Source: Chromatiaceae bacterium
GTDB taxonomy: Bacteria > Pseudomonadota > Gammaproteobacteria > Chromatiales > Chromatiaceae
Direction of reading: 5' to 3'
NCBI GenBank assembly: GCA_016714645.1
Contig: JADKCI010000001.1
Coordinates: 310,001 to 374,000 of the forward strand
Length of the DNA stretch: 64,000 bases
The notes beneath the pieces were generated by a model that did no database searches, was not told where the DNA came from, and was given only the letters and a program-made list of their open reading frames with translations. The translations under genes were made by a program, and so were the position numbers. Shown piece after piece: positions 17,783 to 26,688 of this stretch; position 1 is the stretch's first letter, and each line of letters starts with the position of its first letter.

Positions 17783-18902
17783 CGGGAGTGCCCTCAATAG
17801 AATCGAATATCCTGGCCAAAAGCCGGCTTGGCAGCAACTCGATATCGCGCAATTGGGCCTCGATGGATTGCCGCATGGGGCGAAGCTCGGAAAGTGCCTG
17901 GCTGGCGAATTGTTGCACCCGATAGGGCGGCAGCTTGATCGCGCCCTCGGCCAACCGGTTGAAGAGCATTCTTTCACGCACGGCCCCGCGCGCGAGCGAG
18001 GCGATGCAGCGTTCGCCCTCGGGCGAGCGCAACCAGTAGTAGAGCCAGCGGGAATCCACCAATCCCTTACGTCCACGTAAGGCCACGTAGTCGGGGCTGG
18101 TGATGCCGGGCGCATCGCCCTCATCGACCATGGCAATCGAGCCGATCAGGATACGCATCGGGTTGTAGAACACCGTGCCCACCTGCACCGGCTTGTAGCG
18201 TTCGGGTTTCTTGCCCACCGGCTCCTTGGCCGGCGCCAGTCCATCGCGGGTGGTGCCCAGCACCGGGAACTCCGCCCAGCGGCTGCCGATGCCCTGCTTG
18301 ACCTCTTCCAGAACCTCGCCCAGCGGGTGCGTTACGGTATCGGGGTGCGCGAGCGTCTCGCGGATGATCGCGTTGGCGAGATGCGTCAGCTCGCGCAGTT
18401 GGGCCTTGGCGGCTTGGCGGGCTTCTTCGACGGTGGTGAGCTGAGCATTAACTTCCTTCGCCGCAGATTGCTGCGCATTAATCGTTGGCAACCGAATCTG
18501 CAATGTTTCCAGGTCTTCTCGTGACAACCCAGGAACTGTTGCCCCAACTGCTTTCTTCCGGAAATGCTCCAACCGTGTCAGGAGAAAGCAATAGAGATAG
18601 TCGCGATCCAATTGCTCTCTATGACTTCTGATGGCCATCAATTGCCTACTGATGGCAACTGCATCGCTCGGCGCGGCATTGATCTTGCCAACTCCAGCGC
18701 CCTTGACGGTGATTAGAATATCCCCATGCTCGCAAATGGCCCTTGGCTTTTCGGTCCATCTGGTAACACAAGGGTGCTTCACACCAAAGTCTGCCGGCCC
18801 CGTCAAGTAACCGATGCCTCGACCATCTTGGTTGTGATCCGTTTCGAGGATGTGTTGACCAGAGATGATGTGCGCGACAGCACGCAATTCAACTGTCTTC
18901 AT
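17763..18902 (-). CDS. hsdS: type I restriction enzyme specificity subunit
   Basis: HsdS sets the DNA recognition sequence of the type I complex. The protein is 379 residues with two target-recognition halves (about 1-175 and 195-350). Each half ends in a helical spacer, the first being QQSAAKEVNAQLTTVEEARQ. Motifs typical of TRDs such as GDILITVKG and VGTVFYNPMRI are visible. The start at 18902 overlaps the hsdR stop (ATGA at 18899-18902). The target sequence cannot be derived from the protein by eye. This subunit normally evolves fastest in these loci. Confidence 0.9.
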   Translation of the reverse strand: MKTVELRAVAHIISGQHILETDHNQDGRGIGYLTGPADFGVKHPCVTRWTEKPRAICEHGDILITVKGAGVGKINAAPSDAVAISRQLMAIRSHREQLDRDYLYCFLLTRLEHFRKKAVGATVPGLSREDLETLQIRLPTINAQQSAAKEVNAQLTTVEEARQAAKAQLRELTHLANAIIRETLAHPDTVTHPLGEVLEEVKQGIGSRWAEFPVLGTTRDGLAPAKEPVGKKPERYKPVQVGTVFYNPMRILIGSIAMVDEGDAPGITSPDYVALRGRKGLVDSRWLYYWLRSPEGERCIASLARGAVRERMLFNRLAEGAIKLPPYRVQQFASQALSELRPMRQSIEAQLRDIELLPSRLLARIFDSIEGTPDARPVY

Positions 18903-21325
18903 ACCGCAAACAACCTCATCTTCGCCTCGCGCAGCACGTCGGCCGGCCTGCCCAAGGGGCGTAGGGCGGCCAGACCGCCCGCGCGGTGGATGTCGGGCAC
19001 ATTCCATAATTCGGTTGATTCCAGCGCCTCGGTGCCGCCCAGGCCAAACTGATGGCCGATGCCCTTGAGGACCGTAGCCGTCCTGTCATCCATGGAGGCA
19101 AACCAGGGCGTGTGCATTTCCAGGTAGGCGGCCTCGCGCTCCGGGCGTTTGAGCGCCCGCTCGCGATAGCCGTAGTGGGCGAAGAGGTCGAAGTGATCGC
19201 ATTCCGTGAGGTGCAGGAGATCGCGCAGGGCATCCGGGGAGTAGTGCTCGCCCAGCAGGTGATCGATGAGTTGGCGGCGTTTCTGGGTCTCCACCCAGAG
19301 GCCACGAAAGTCCTGGATCGTGGCGGCCTCGCGCCGTACCCGGTCGATCATGGCCTGGCGATAGTCCTCCAAGGGCACCATGACATCGCGCCCCCCGCGT
19401 TGTTGGAGGATAAAACGGCCCTGGGGGTCGATCTCGACCAACTTGCCGCGTGTCATTTCCGGCAGGGGTGGACTGTCACCGCCGCCATCATCGCCATCGT
19501 CACCGCCAGCGCCGCCATCACCGGGCCTGGGGGGTGGCGTAATAAAGTCGGTGCCGAAGAGGTCGGTAACGCCCGTGTAGTCATAGAGCCAGAATTTATA
19601 CTTCTGGGTCTCCTCATGGATACGAGTACCACGGCCCAACATTTGGTAGAAGAGAATGCTGGACTCCAGGTAGCGGAAAAAGACCACGGCGTTGAGACGC
19701 TCGATGTTTACGCCCGTAGCCAGTAGGTCCACGGTGCAGGCGATGAAGCAGCGTTGGCTGGAGCCGCGCATGGGCTCGATGAGATCGGCACCGGCTGTCG
19801 CGGTGCATTTGAAGGCGTAGCGATCCTTGGGGGTCATGCCCCTCGCCTGGCACCAGGCCGCATATAGCCGCTGCATTTCCAAGGCTACCCGGTCGGCGTG
19901 CCAGTCGCGGACGCAGAAGATGATGACCTTCTGCTCCGGGCCGCCCTGTTCGCAAAGGCGATCGAAGAGATCCTGGCACATGGCGGCGACGCGCTCGGGC
20001 AGCAGGAGGTCGGCATCGAAATCTCGGGCTTGATAGCTATCCTTGAGGTCTTCGGGCTGGACGTAGCGGCCGGTCCGAGCGTCCATGGCCTTGGCGGCGA
20101 GGACCTCCTCGCGGGTGAAGCTCCTCCCGTCGATGGAGGGCCTGAGCTTGACGACCTCGCAGGCGGCCAGGTAACCGTCTTCCTGGGCCTGGATCAGTCC
20201 GTATTCATAGACCGGTTCGCCAAAGTGCTTGATGTTGTGGGCGGTGATCGCTTCGTCCGAGTCGGCCTGGGGCTGGCGAGGCCGCTTGGGCGCTTGCAGC
20301 TTACGCGGCGTGGCCGTGAGCCCGATCTGAATGGCTTGGGGATTGCGTCTGAGGACCTCGGACCAGCGGCCCCAAGCTGAGCGGTGGCACTCGTCGATGA
20401 CAATGACGGAAAAGGCGTTCTCGGGGTAGTGTTCCGTCAGGAAGCTGGCGAGTCGCTCGTCCTCGTCGTCCAGGCCCAGAGTCTGGTAGGTTGCGATCTG
20501 GATTTTAGCGTTCCGGGCAGCATTGAGGGGCGTCCCCGCCAGGCCGCGTTCGGTCTGGACGATGCGCACGCTGCCCTTGGGGAAGGCCATGGCCAGCTTC
20601 TCCCAGGCCTGCTCGCGCAGTTCGTCGCGATCGCAGACAAAGAGGGCAGGCTTGGCGAGGCGGCCGGCTTCATGTAGCCGCCAGAGGAGATTGGCGGCCA
20701 GGATGGTTTTGCCCGTGCCCGTGGCCAGGGAGAGGAGGATGCGGATGGCCAGGCCGGCACGCTCCTGGATCAGAATTTTATCGAAGGCGGCGCGGATGGC
20801 CGCGTGCTGGTAATAACGCGGCTGGTTGAAGGCCGGGCTGTCGCTCATGAAGAGCAGGGCGGCCTCGGGGGCGGCGAGGTCAATGCCTAGGTCACTGGCG
20901 TAGCGCCCGGTCAGTTCGGCGTGGGTGGGTAAGCCCTGGAAGGGAAAGGGGCCGCATGGCATTCCGGTCCCTTTGTCGAATTCGGCATAACGGTGGCCAT
21001 TGGTGCTGAAAATATATCGCACCGCGAAGCGCGCGCAGTCCGCATAGCCCCGGGCCTGCTCCATGCCCGTGAGCGGATCGGCGGTTTCGGCCTTGGCCTC
21101 GATCACCCCCACGGGCAGGGGTGCCGGCATCCCATCGGCATGGACGCACAGAAGGTAATCGGTCCGGCCGCTCCCCGCCCGTCGGCGCCCCTTGGGGCCG
21201 CTCGGCTCCACCGGAGCGGGAGTCTCCAGTCTGATCCGCCACTGACGGTAACCCTTAGCCCTCAGCACCGGGTCGATGAGTTGAAAACGGGTTTCGGCCT
21301 CGTTGTAAGTCAAGAAACCCTCCAT
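18899..21325 (-). CDS. hsdR: type I restriction enzyme endonuclease/translocase subunit
   Basis: HsdR provides ATP-driven DNA translocation and cleavage. The 808-residue protein has an N-terminal PD-(D/E)xK nuclease region (RTDYLLCV, then VGVIEAKAE). The SF2 helicase core follows, with Walker A ATGTGKT near residue 200, DECH near 309, TATP (motif III) and QMLGRGTR (motif VI). The C-terminus is of the EcoEI type. The start at 21325 (MEGFLTYNEAETR) fits the family better than the first ATG at 21352. It is the first gene of the operon, so the promoter must lie in 21326-21582. The size is close to the EcoEI-like group rather than the 1,000-residue EcoKI group. Confidence 0.93.
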   Translation of the reverse strand: MEGFLTYNEAETRFQLIDPVLRAKGYRQWRIRLETPAPVEPSGPKGRRRAGSGRTDYLLCVHADGMPAPLPVGVIEAKAETADPLTGMEQARGYADCARFAVRYIFSTNGHRYAEFDKGTGMPCGPFPFQGLPTHAELTGRYASDLGIDLAAPEAALLFMSDSPAFNQPRYYQHAAIRAAFDKILIQERAGLAIRILLSLATGTGKTILAANLLWRLHEAGRLAKPALFVCDRDELREQAWEKLAMAFPKGSVRIVQTERGLAGTPLNAARNAKIQIATYQTLGLDDEDERLASFLTEHYPENAFSVIVIDECHRSAWGRWSEVLRRNPQAIQIGLTATPRKLQAPKRPRQPQADSDEAITAHNIKHFGEPVYEYGLIQAQEDGYLAACEVVKLRPSIDGRSFTREEVLAAKAMDARTGRYVQPEDLKDSYQARDFDADLLLPERVAAMCQDLFDRLCEQGGPEQKVIIFCVRDWHADRVALEMQRLYAAWCQARGMTPKDRYAFKCTATAGADLIEPMRGSSQRCFIACTVDLLATGVNIERLNAVVFFRYLESSILFYQMLGRGTRIHEETQKYKFWLYDYTGVTDLFGTDFITPPPRPGDGGAGGDDGDDGGGDSPPLPEMTRGKLVEIDPQGRFILQQRGGRDVMVPLEDYRQAMIDRVRREAATIQDFRGLWVETQKRRQLIDHLLGEHYSPDALRDLLHLTECDHFDLFAHYGYRERALKRPEREAAYLEMHTPWFASMDDRTATVLKGIGHQFGLGGTEALESTELWNVPDIHRAGGLAALRPLGRPADVLREAKMRLFAV

Positions 21326-21518
21326 CCTGGGTGAAGGCGTCGAAAAGTGCACATTTCCGTGAGGAAGCGCGAGGTGCTCATGACTAATGGCCCTTCATGG
21401 ACGCGAAATCTAATGTAGCTTTTTTACTCAGTTGGTTGTATCAAAAATTCTCCATGAGGCGTCAATGTGGCCGATGACGATGGCCTGAGATCAGGGACTA
21501 TGCAGGCCAAAACAGATC

Positions 21519-21537
21519 ACCCCGGCGGGGCCGGGGT
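21519..21537 (-). terminator. hairpin downstream of the DUF2076 gene
   Basis: On the minus strand ACCCCGG and CCGGGGT form a seven-base stem with a five-base loop, followed after six bases by TTTT. It is placed about 45 bases after the stop of the leftward DUF2076 gene. It is a plausible but modest intrinsic terminator. Confidence 0.5.
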
Positions 21538-21582
21538 GGGTTGTTTAATCCTGGACCTTGCGCGGATCAGTCCCGAAGGCGA

Positions 21583-22227
21583 TCACCACTCATCGCCGCC
21601 ACCGCCACCGCCTTCGTCTCCACCACCCTCGTCGCCACCACCAAAGAAGCTGTCGAACATGCCACCGCCCTCCTCGGCAGGGGCTTCGGGTGCCGCCGCG
21701 GCGGGCTCGGCCGGGGTCGCGGCGGCCTCGGCCGGGCTGGAGAACATGCTGCCGATGGCGCTGCCGAGGAGCACGCCGCCGGCCACGCCCATGGCGGTCT
21801 GCAAGGCGCCGGCCATGAAGCCGCCACCCTGGGCGCCGGGCTGTGGCTGGAAGGCGTTCGCCCCGCCCCGGGTCAGGCCCTGGGCGCCTGCGGGGCTGTT
21901 GCTCCAACCGCCGCTCGCGGCGGGGCGGGGTTGAGCGGGGGCCGCTGGCTGGCTAGCACCCCCAAACAGCCCGCCCAGGAAACCGCCGCCGCCCTGGGGG
22001 CGCTCGGCCAGTTGGCGCTCCAGATCCTCGACCTGGGTCTGGAGGTTCTTCAGGCCCTGCTCCTGTACCAGGACCACCTGGGACAGGAGATAGGGGGCGG
22101 CGGATTGACGGGTCATGAAGCCGTTGATCAGGGCTTCGGCCTCGGCATCGCGTTTGCCCATCTGGGACTCCGCCTGTTGCAGGCGCTGGTAGAGACCCTC
22201 GATCATGCCTTTTTCTTGTTCGTTCAT
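21583..22227 (-). CDS. DUF2076 family protein
   Basis: This 214-residue protein belongs to the DUF2076 family, whose function is not established. The N-terminal 75 residues are helical and charged (MNEQEKGMIEGLYQRLQQAE) and end in a coiled-coil-like stretch. A Gly/Pro/Ala-rich linker follows (about 80-125), then a Gly-rich hydrophobic helix of the GVAGGVLLGSAIGSMF type (about 135-155). An acidic Gly tail ends in DEW. There is no signal peptide. The start at 22227 is supported by GGAGG eight bases upstream; the longer ORF to 22293 has no such site. It reads in the same direction as the upstream thiolase gene but is separated from it by a strong terminator. Confidence 0.75.
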   Translation of the reverse strand: MNEQEKGMIEGLYQRLQQAESQMGKRDAEAEALINGFMTRQSAAPYLLSQVVLVQEQGLKNLQTQVEDLERQLAERPQGGGGFLGGLFGGASQPAAPAQPRPAASGGWSNSPAGAQGLTRGGANAFQPQPGAQGGGFMAGALQTAMGVAGGVLLGSAIGSMFSSPAEAAATPAEPAAAAPEAPAEEGGGMFDSFFGGGDEGGGDEGGGGGGDEW

Positions 22228-22355
22228 GGTGGTTAGCCTCCTTGGGCTAGCTGATGAAGTGGGTGAAGTATTGAAATCCTTTAGTGCTGCCATCGTGGAA
22301 TTAGTTCAAGGCCAGCCTAAATTGGGGATGGCAAGCGATAGACCTGTGCCCAAAC

Positions 22356-22400
22356 AAAAGGGGCCCACCGGACCCGGCTCAAGCCGGCACGGTGGGCCCC
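22356..22400 (-). terminator. strong intrinsic terminator of the thiolase gene
   Basis: Perfect 11-base arms lie at 22360-22370 and 22390-22400, with a nested six-base stem inside (22374-22379 / 22382-22387). On the minus strand the structure is followed by TTTTGTTTG. It lies about 86 bases after the thiolase stop. Confidence 0.85.
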
Positions 22401-22485
22401 ATCAACCCTCGGGGTCACTCAGGGGCGTCGGACGCCCTGGCGGGATTCAGGCGAGAGGCATCCCTTTGCTCCCGGGGTTCGCCAA

Positions 22486-23667
22486 TCAGAGCCGTTCGAA
22501 GATGGTCGCGATACCCTGACCGCCACCGATACACATGGTGACCAGGCAGTACTTGCCACCGATGCGCTCCAACTCATAGAGGGCCTTGGTGGCGATGAAG
22601 GCGCCGGAGCAGCCGACCGGGTGGCCGAGGGCGATGGCGCCGCCGTTCGGATTGGTCTTGACGGGGTCGAGGCCGAGGACCTTGGCGACCGACAGGGCCT
22701 GGGCGGCGAAGGCCTCGTTGGATTCGATGACATCCATCTGGTCCAGGGTCAGGCCGGCCTTCTTGAGGGCGATGCGGGATGCCGGGATCGGGCCCTCGCC
22801 CATGATGTGATTGCCCACGCCGGCCACGGCATAGGAGACGATGCGGGCCATGGGCTTGTGGCCTGCCTGGGCGGCCACGTCGGCGGCGGCCAGCACAAAG
22901 AAGGCGGCGCCGTCGTTGATGCCAGAGGCATTACCGGCGGTGACGGTGCCGTCCTTCTTGAAGGCGGGCCGCATCTTGGCCAGGGTCTCCAGGGTGGTGC
23001 CGGCGCGGGGATGCTCGTCGGTGTCGAACACCACCTCGCCCTTGCGGGTCTGCTTGACGATCGGCAGGATCTGGGACTTGAATTTGCCCTCGGCGATGGC
23101 GGCCAGGGCCCGGCGCTGGGACTCGACGGCGAAGGCATCCTGCTCCTCGCGGGTGATGCCGTGCTTTTCGGCCAGGTTCTCGGCGGTGATGCCCATGTGG
23201 CCGACGCCAAAGGGGTCGGTGAGGACGGCGACCATGGCGTCAACCGCCGTGGTGTCGCCCATGCGGGCGCCGGAACGCAGCGCCGGCAGCAGGTAGGCGG
23301 TCTTGGACATGACCTCGACGCCACCGCCGATGCCATAGTCGGCATCGCCCAGCATGATGTTCTGGGCGGTGGAGACGATGCCCTGGAGGCCCGAGGCGCA
23401 GAGGCGCGACACCTGCATGGCGACCGACTCCATGGGCAGCCCGGCCTGGATGGAGGCGACGCGGGCGACGTAGGCATAGCGCGAATCCGTGGGCATGGTG
23501 TTGCCGACGGTCACGTACTCGATCTGTTGGGGATCGACCCCGGAGCGGGCGACCGCCTCTTTCATGACGATGCCGGCCAGCTCGCTGGCATCGAACTCGG
23601 CCAGGGCTCCGCCGAAGGTGCCGATGGGGGAGCGCACCGCGCTCAGAACAACAACGTCTCGACTCAT
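22486..23667 (-). CDS. acetyl-CoA acetyltransferase (thiolase)
   Basis: This is a cytoplasmic biosynthetic-type thiolase, condensing two acetyl-CoA to acetoacetyl-CoA or cleaving beta-ketoacyl-CoA. The length of 393 residues is normal for the family. The nucleophilic Cys90 sits in SRLCASGLQ. The second-site motifs NEAFAAQ, GHPVGCSGA and CIGGGQG are all present, so the enzyme should be active. PhaA/BktB-type function in polyhydroxyalkanoate synthesis is possible, but no phaB, phaC or phasin gene is near, and a role in fatty-acid breakdown cannot be excluded. The gene has its own terminator downstream and appears to be a single-gene unit. Confidence 0.92.
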   Translation of the reverse strand: MSRDVVVLSAVRSPIGTFGGALAEFDASELAGIVMKEAVARSGVDPQQIEYVTVGNTMPTDSRYAYVARVASIQAGLPMESVAMQVSRLCASGLQGIVSTAQNIMLGDADYGIGGGVEVMSKTAYLLPALRSGARMGDTTAVDAMVAVLTDPFGVGHMGITAENLAEKHGITREEQDAFAVESQRRALAAIAEGKFKSQILPIVKQTRKGEVVFDTDEHPRAGTTLETLAKMRPAFKKDGTVTAGNASGINDGAAFFVLAAADVAAQAGHKPMARIVSYAVAGVGNHIMGEGPIPASRIALKKAGLTLDQMDVIESNEAFAAQALSVAKVLGLDPVKTNPNGGAIALGHPVGCSGAFIATKALYELERIGGKYCLVTMCIGGGQGIATIFERL

Positions 23668-23788
23668 CTGGGTATCTCCTTGGTTTGATTATGTTTTAGT
23701 CTGTGAGGCTGGCGTTTGTCAATGACAACGTGGCATTTCAGGCCAGGGACGGGGATTCTAAACGCTTCCCCCCGCCGGCGGGACAAAA

Positions 23789-26470
23789 TCAGAGCACCTT
23801 TTCGACCAATTGCACCCCAGGGTCCTGACGATCGCGTTCAATCCGGAAACCGAGGGAGCGCATCAGGGCCAGCATGCGGCTGTTGGCGGTCAACACCTCG
23901 CCATCCATGTTGCGGAAACCCCGGTCGCGGGCGTTCTGCATCAGGGAGCGCATGAGGCGGGCGCCGATGCCCCGGTCCCGCCAGCTATCCGAGACGACGA
24001 TGGCGAACTCGCAGGTCTCGCCGCCGGGATGGGAGGAATAGCGCGCGACGCCGGCCATTTCGTCGCCATCGCCCTCCTCCTTGACCCCAATCAGGGCCAT
24101 CTCGCGGTCATAGTCGATCTGGGTGAAGCGCACCAGCATTTCCGGTGTCAGTTCCTTGATGGCCTGCATATAGCGATAGTACTTGGTCTGCTCCGACAGG
24201 CCGCGCACGAAGTTCTGCACCATCTGGGCATCCTCGGGCTGGATGGGGCGAATTACCAGGTCGGTGCCGTCGGGCATCTGCACCCGCTCGATGAGGTGGA
24301 CCGGGTAGGGGTGGATGGCCATGTGACCATAGGGCGGCAACTGGGGTGGCCGATACTGGACCTGGATGCGGGCGTCCACCGCAATGACATCTTTGTCGTT
24401 GCCAATCAGCGGGTTGACTTCAATGGAGATGATCTCCGGCAACTCGCAGACCATCTCCGAGACCCGTTGTAGGATCTTCGCCAGGGCCTTGCGGTTCATG
24501 GGTGGCATGTGGCGGAAGGCCCCCATGAGCCGGGCGACCCGGGTGTGGTTAATCATGGTCTCGATGATGAAGTCATTGAGCGGCGGCAGGCCCACGGCGT
24601 GATCCTCCAGCACCTCCACCTCGATGCCACCGGCGCCGAAGCTGATGATGGGGCCGAAAATGGGGTCGCGCATGACGCCGATCATGAGTTCGCGGGCGGC
24701 GCGGGCGGAGACCATGTGCTCCACCGTGACGCCCGCGATGCGGGCCTCGGGGCGCATGGCCTTGGCCCGCTCCACCAACTCGGAGTAGGTGCGGCGCACC
24801 GTCTGGGAGTCGCGGATATTGAGCCGCACCCCGTCCACGTCGGACTTGTAGGTGAGATCCGGCGAGCTGATCTTCATCACCACCGGAAAGCCCAGGGCCT
24901 GGGCCGCCATCAGGGCCTCGTTGGGGGAGCGCGCCGCTACCGCCTGCATGGTCGGGATGCGGAAGGCGGAAAGGATGGCCTTGGCCTCGACGATGCCCAG
25001 GGTCTTGCGGCCCTCGGCCATGACGCCCTCGATAATGAGGCGCGCCCCCTCCACGTCGGGGTTGCGGCGCTCGGAAAGGGGGCCGGGGTACTGCATGGAG
25101 AGCTTCTGGTTGCGGTGGTAGTTGGCCAGGTAGGACATGGCCTCCGCCGCCTGTTCCGGGCTCTCGAAATGGGGCACTCGGTTCTGGGCGAAGAGGGCCA
25201 CGGCCTCGGCGACCAGGCCCGCGCCCATCCAGCAGGCCAGCACCGGCTTGCGGGTCTTTTTGGCGATTTCGACCAGGCGCTGGGCCACCCCGGTGGTATT
25301 GGTCATGGACAGGGGGGCCAGGATGGCCACCACGCCATCGACCGCGCTGTCGGCCAGACAGAGTTCCACCGCTTTGCCGTAGTTGTCCACCGTGGTCTCG
25401 CCCAGGACGTCCACCGGGTTGCCATGGGACCAGCAGCTCGGCAGAACCTCGCCAAGCTTGGCGTTGGTCTCTTCCGAGAGGGTGGCCAGGGTCAGGCCCA
25501 GTTCCGCGGCGCGGTCGGCGGCGAGCACGCCGGGACCGCCACCATTGGTGATGATGGCGATGCGGTCACCGCCCAGGCGTTTGTTGGCGCCGAAGACATG
25601 GGCGGCGGCGAAGAGTTGGTGCAGGGCATCGACCTGGACCGCCCCGGCGCGTTCCATGACGGCGCGAAAGACCTCGGTCGAGCCGACCCAGGCGCCGGTG
25701 TGGGACTTGGCGGCGCGGGAGCCCGCCGCCATGCGGCCCGCCTTGACCACGATCACCGGCTTGATCCGGGCCGCGGCGCGCAGGCCGCTCATGAAGCGGC
25801 GGGCATCGCGGATGCCCTCGACATATAAAAGGATGCACTGGGTGTGGGCGTCCAGGGCCAGGAAGTCGAGTACGTCGCCAAAGTCCACATCCGCCGCCGC
25901 GCCTAGGGAGACCATGGAGGAAAAGCCGATGTGGCGCGGCACCGACCAATCCAGCATGGCACTACAGACGGCGCCGGACTGGGACACCAGGGCGACGTTG
26001 CCGCTCACCAGTTGGGTGGCGACGCCGGAGGTGGCGTTGAGGCGGTTCTGGGGCCGGAGCATGCCCAGGGTGTTGGGGCCGAGAACGCGGATGCGATGGC
26101 GCCGCGCCGTTTCCACGATCTTGTCCTGCAGGTGGGCGCCAGCCTCGTCGGCCTCCGCGAAGCCCGCCGAATAAATAACGGCCATGTGCACGCCCTTGGC
26201 GCCGCATTGGCCCAGGATGCCGGGTATCGCCGGCGCGGGGGTGGCGATCAGCGCCAGATCGAGCGGCTTATCGACCTCCTCCAGGCTGGCATAGCTGCGC
26301 TTGCCGGCGACCTCTTCGTATTTGGGGTTGATGGCGAAGCAGGGTCCCTTGAATCCGCCCTCGATCAGGTTGCGGAAGACCAGGCCTCCCATGGATTCCG
26401 GATTGTCGCTGGCGCCGAATACGGCAACGCCGGTGGGAACGAACAGCGGATCCACGTCTGACAGCTTCAC
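23789..26470 (-). CDS. Pat-like fusion: ADP-forming acyl-CoA synthetase with C-terminal GNAT acetyltransferase
   Basis: This 893-residue protein joins a CoA-binding domain (about 10-130), a succinyl-CoA-ligase-like domain (150-450), an ATP-grasp domain (490-710) and a GNAT acetyltransferase domain (725-893; LVIRPIQPEDA, GIGARLM). The layout matches Pat/YfiQ protein lysine acetyltransferases. From memory of the families, E. coli Pat has lost the phospho-histidine of the ADP-forming synthetases, while this protein keeps it in KSHTGAWVG (His257), so the synthetase half may still be catalytic. The neighbouring divergent gene encodes a histone-deacetylase-family enzyme, which suggests a reversible acylation pair. 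The gene appears intact. Confidence 0.9.
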   Translation of the reverse strand: MKLSDVDPLFVPTGVAVFGASDNPESMGGLVFRNLIEGGFKGPCFAINPKYEEVAGKRSYASLEEVDKPLDLALIATPAPAIPGILGQCGAKGVHMAVIYSAGFAEADEAGAHLQDKIVETARRHRIRVLGPNTLGMLRPQNRLNATSGVATQLVSGNVALVSQSGAVCSAMLDWSVPRHIGFSSMVSLGAAADVDFGDVLDFLALDAHTQCILLYVEGIRDARRFMSGLRAAARIKPVIVVKAGRMAAGSRAAKSHTGAWVGSTEVFRAVMERAGAVQVDALHQLFAAAHVFGANKRLGGDRIAIITNGGGPGVLAADRAAELGLTLATLSEETNAKLGEVLPSCWSHGNPVDVLGETTVDNYGKAVELCLADSAVDGVVAILAPLSMTNTTGVAQRLVEIAKKTRKPVLACWMGAGLVAEAVALFAQNRVPHFESPEQAAEAMSYLANYHRNQKLSMQYPGPLSERRNPDVEGARLIIEGVMAEGRKTLGIVEAKAILSAFRIPTMQAVAARSPNEALMAAQALGFPVVMKISSPDLTYKSDVDGVRLNIRDSQTVRRTYSELVERAKAMRPEARIAGVTVEHMVSARAARELMIGVMRDPIFGPIISFGAGGIEVEVLEDHAVGLPPLNDFIIETMINHTRVARLMGAFRHMPPMNRKALAKILQRVSEMVCELPEIISIEVNPLIGNDKDVIAVDARIQVQYRPPQLPPYGHMAIHPYPVHLIERVQMPDGTDLVIRPIQPEDAQMVQNFVRGLSEQTKYYRYMQAIKELTPEMLVRFTQIDYDREMALIGVKEEGDGDEMAGVARYSSHPGGETCEFAIVVSDSWRDRGIGARLMRSLMQNARDRGFRNMDGEVLTANSRMLALMRSLGFRIERDRQDPGVQLVEKVL

Positions 26471-26688
26471 GATGGGAGTCCCTTTATGGGTTTGGTTGGG
26501 TTTTAGTGGAAATTAAGGGATAGAAGTCGAATCGCGTGGTGCGATCGGGTTAAGCTAAAAGGTGGTGGCGGGGGGGCGGACCATCCGGAACCCGCGTCCC
26601 AAGGGTCATCAATATACCTGATAATAAGCCTTGCCCGTTAGGACAGGGGCGCTAATAATCGAAAGCAAAACGGGGAGAGAAAAGCATC

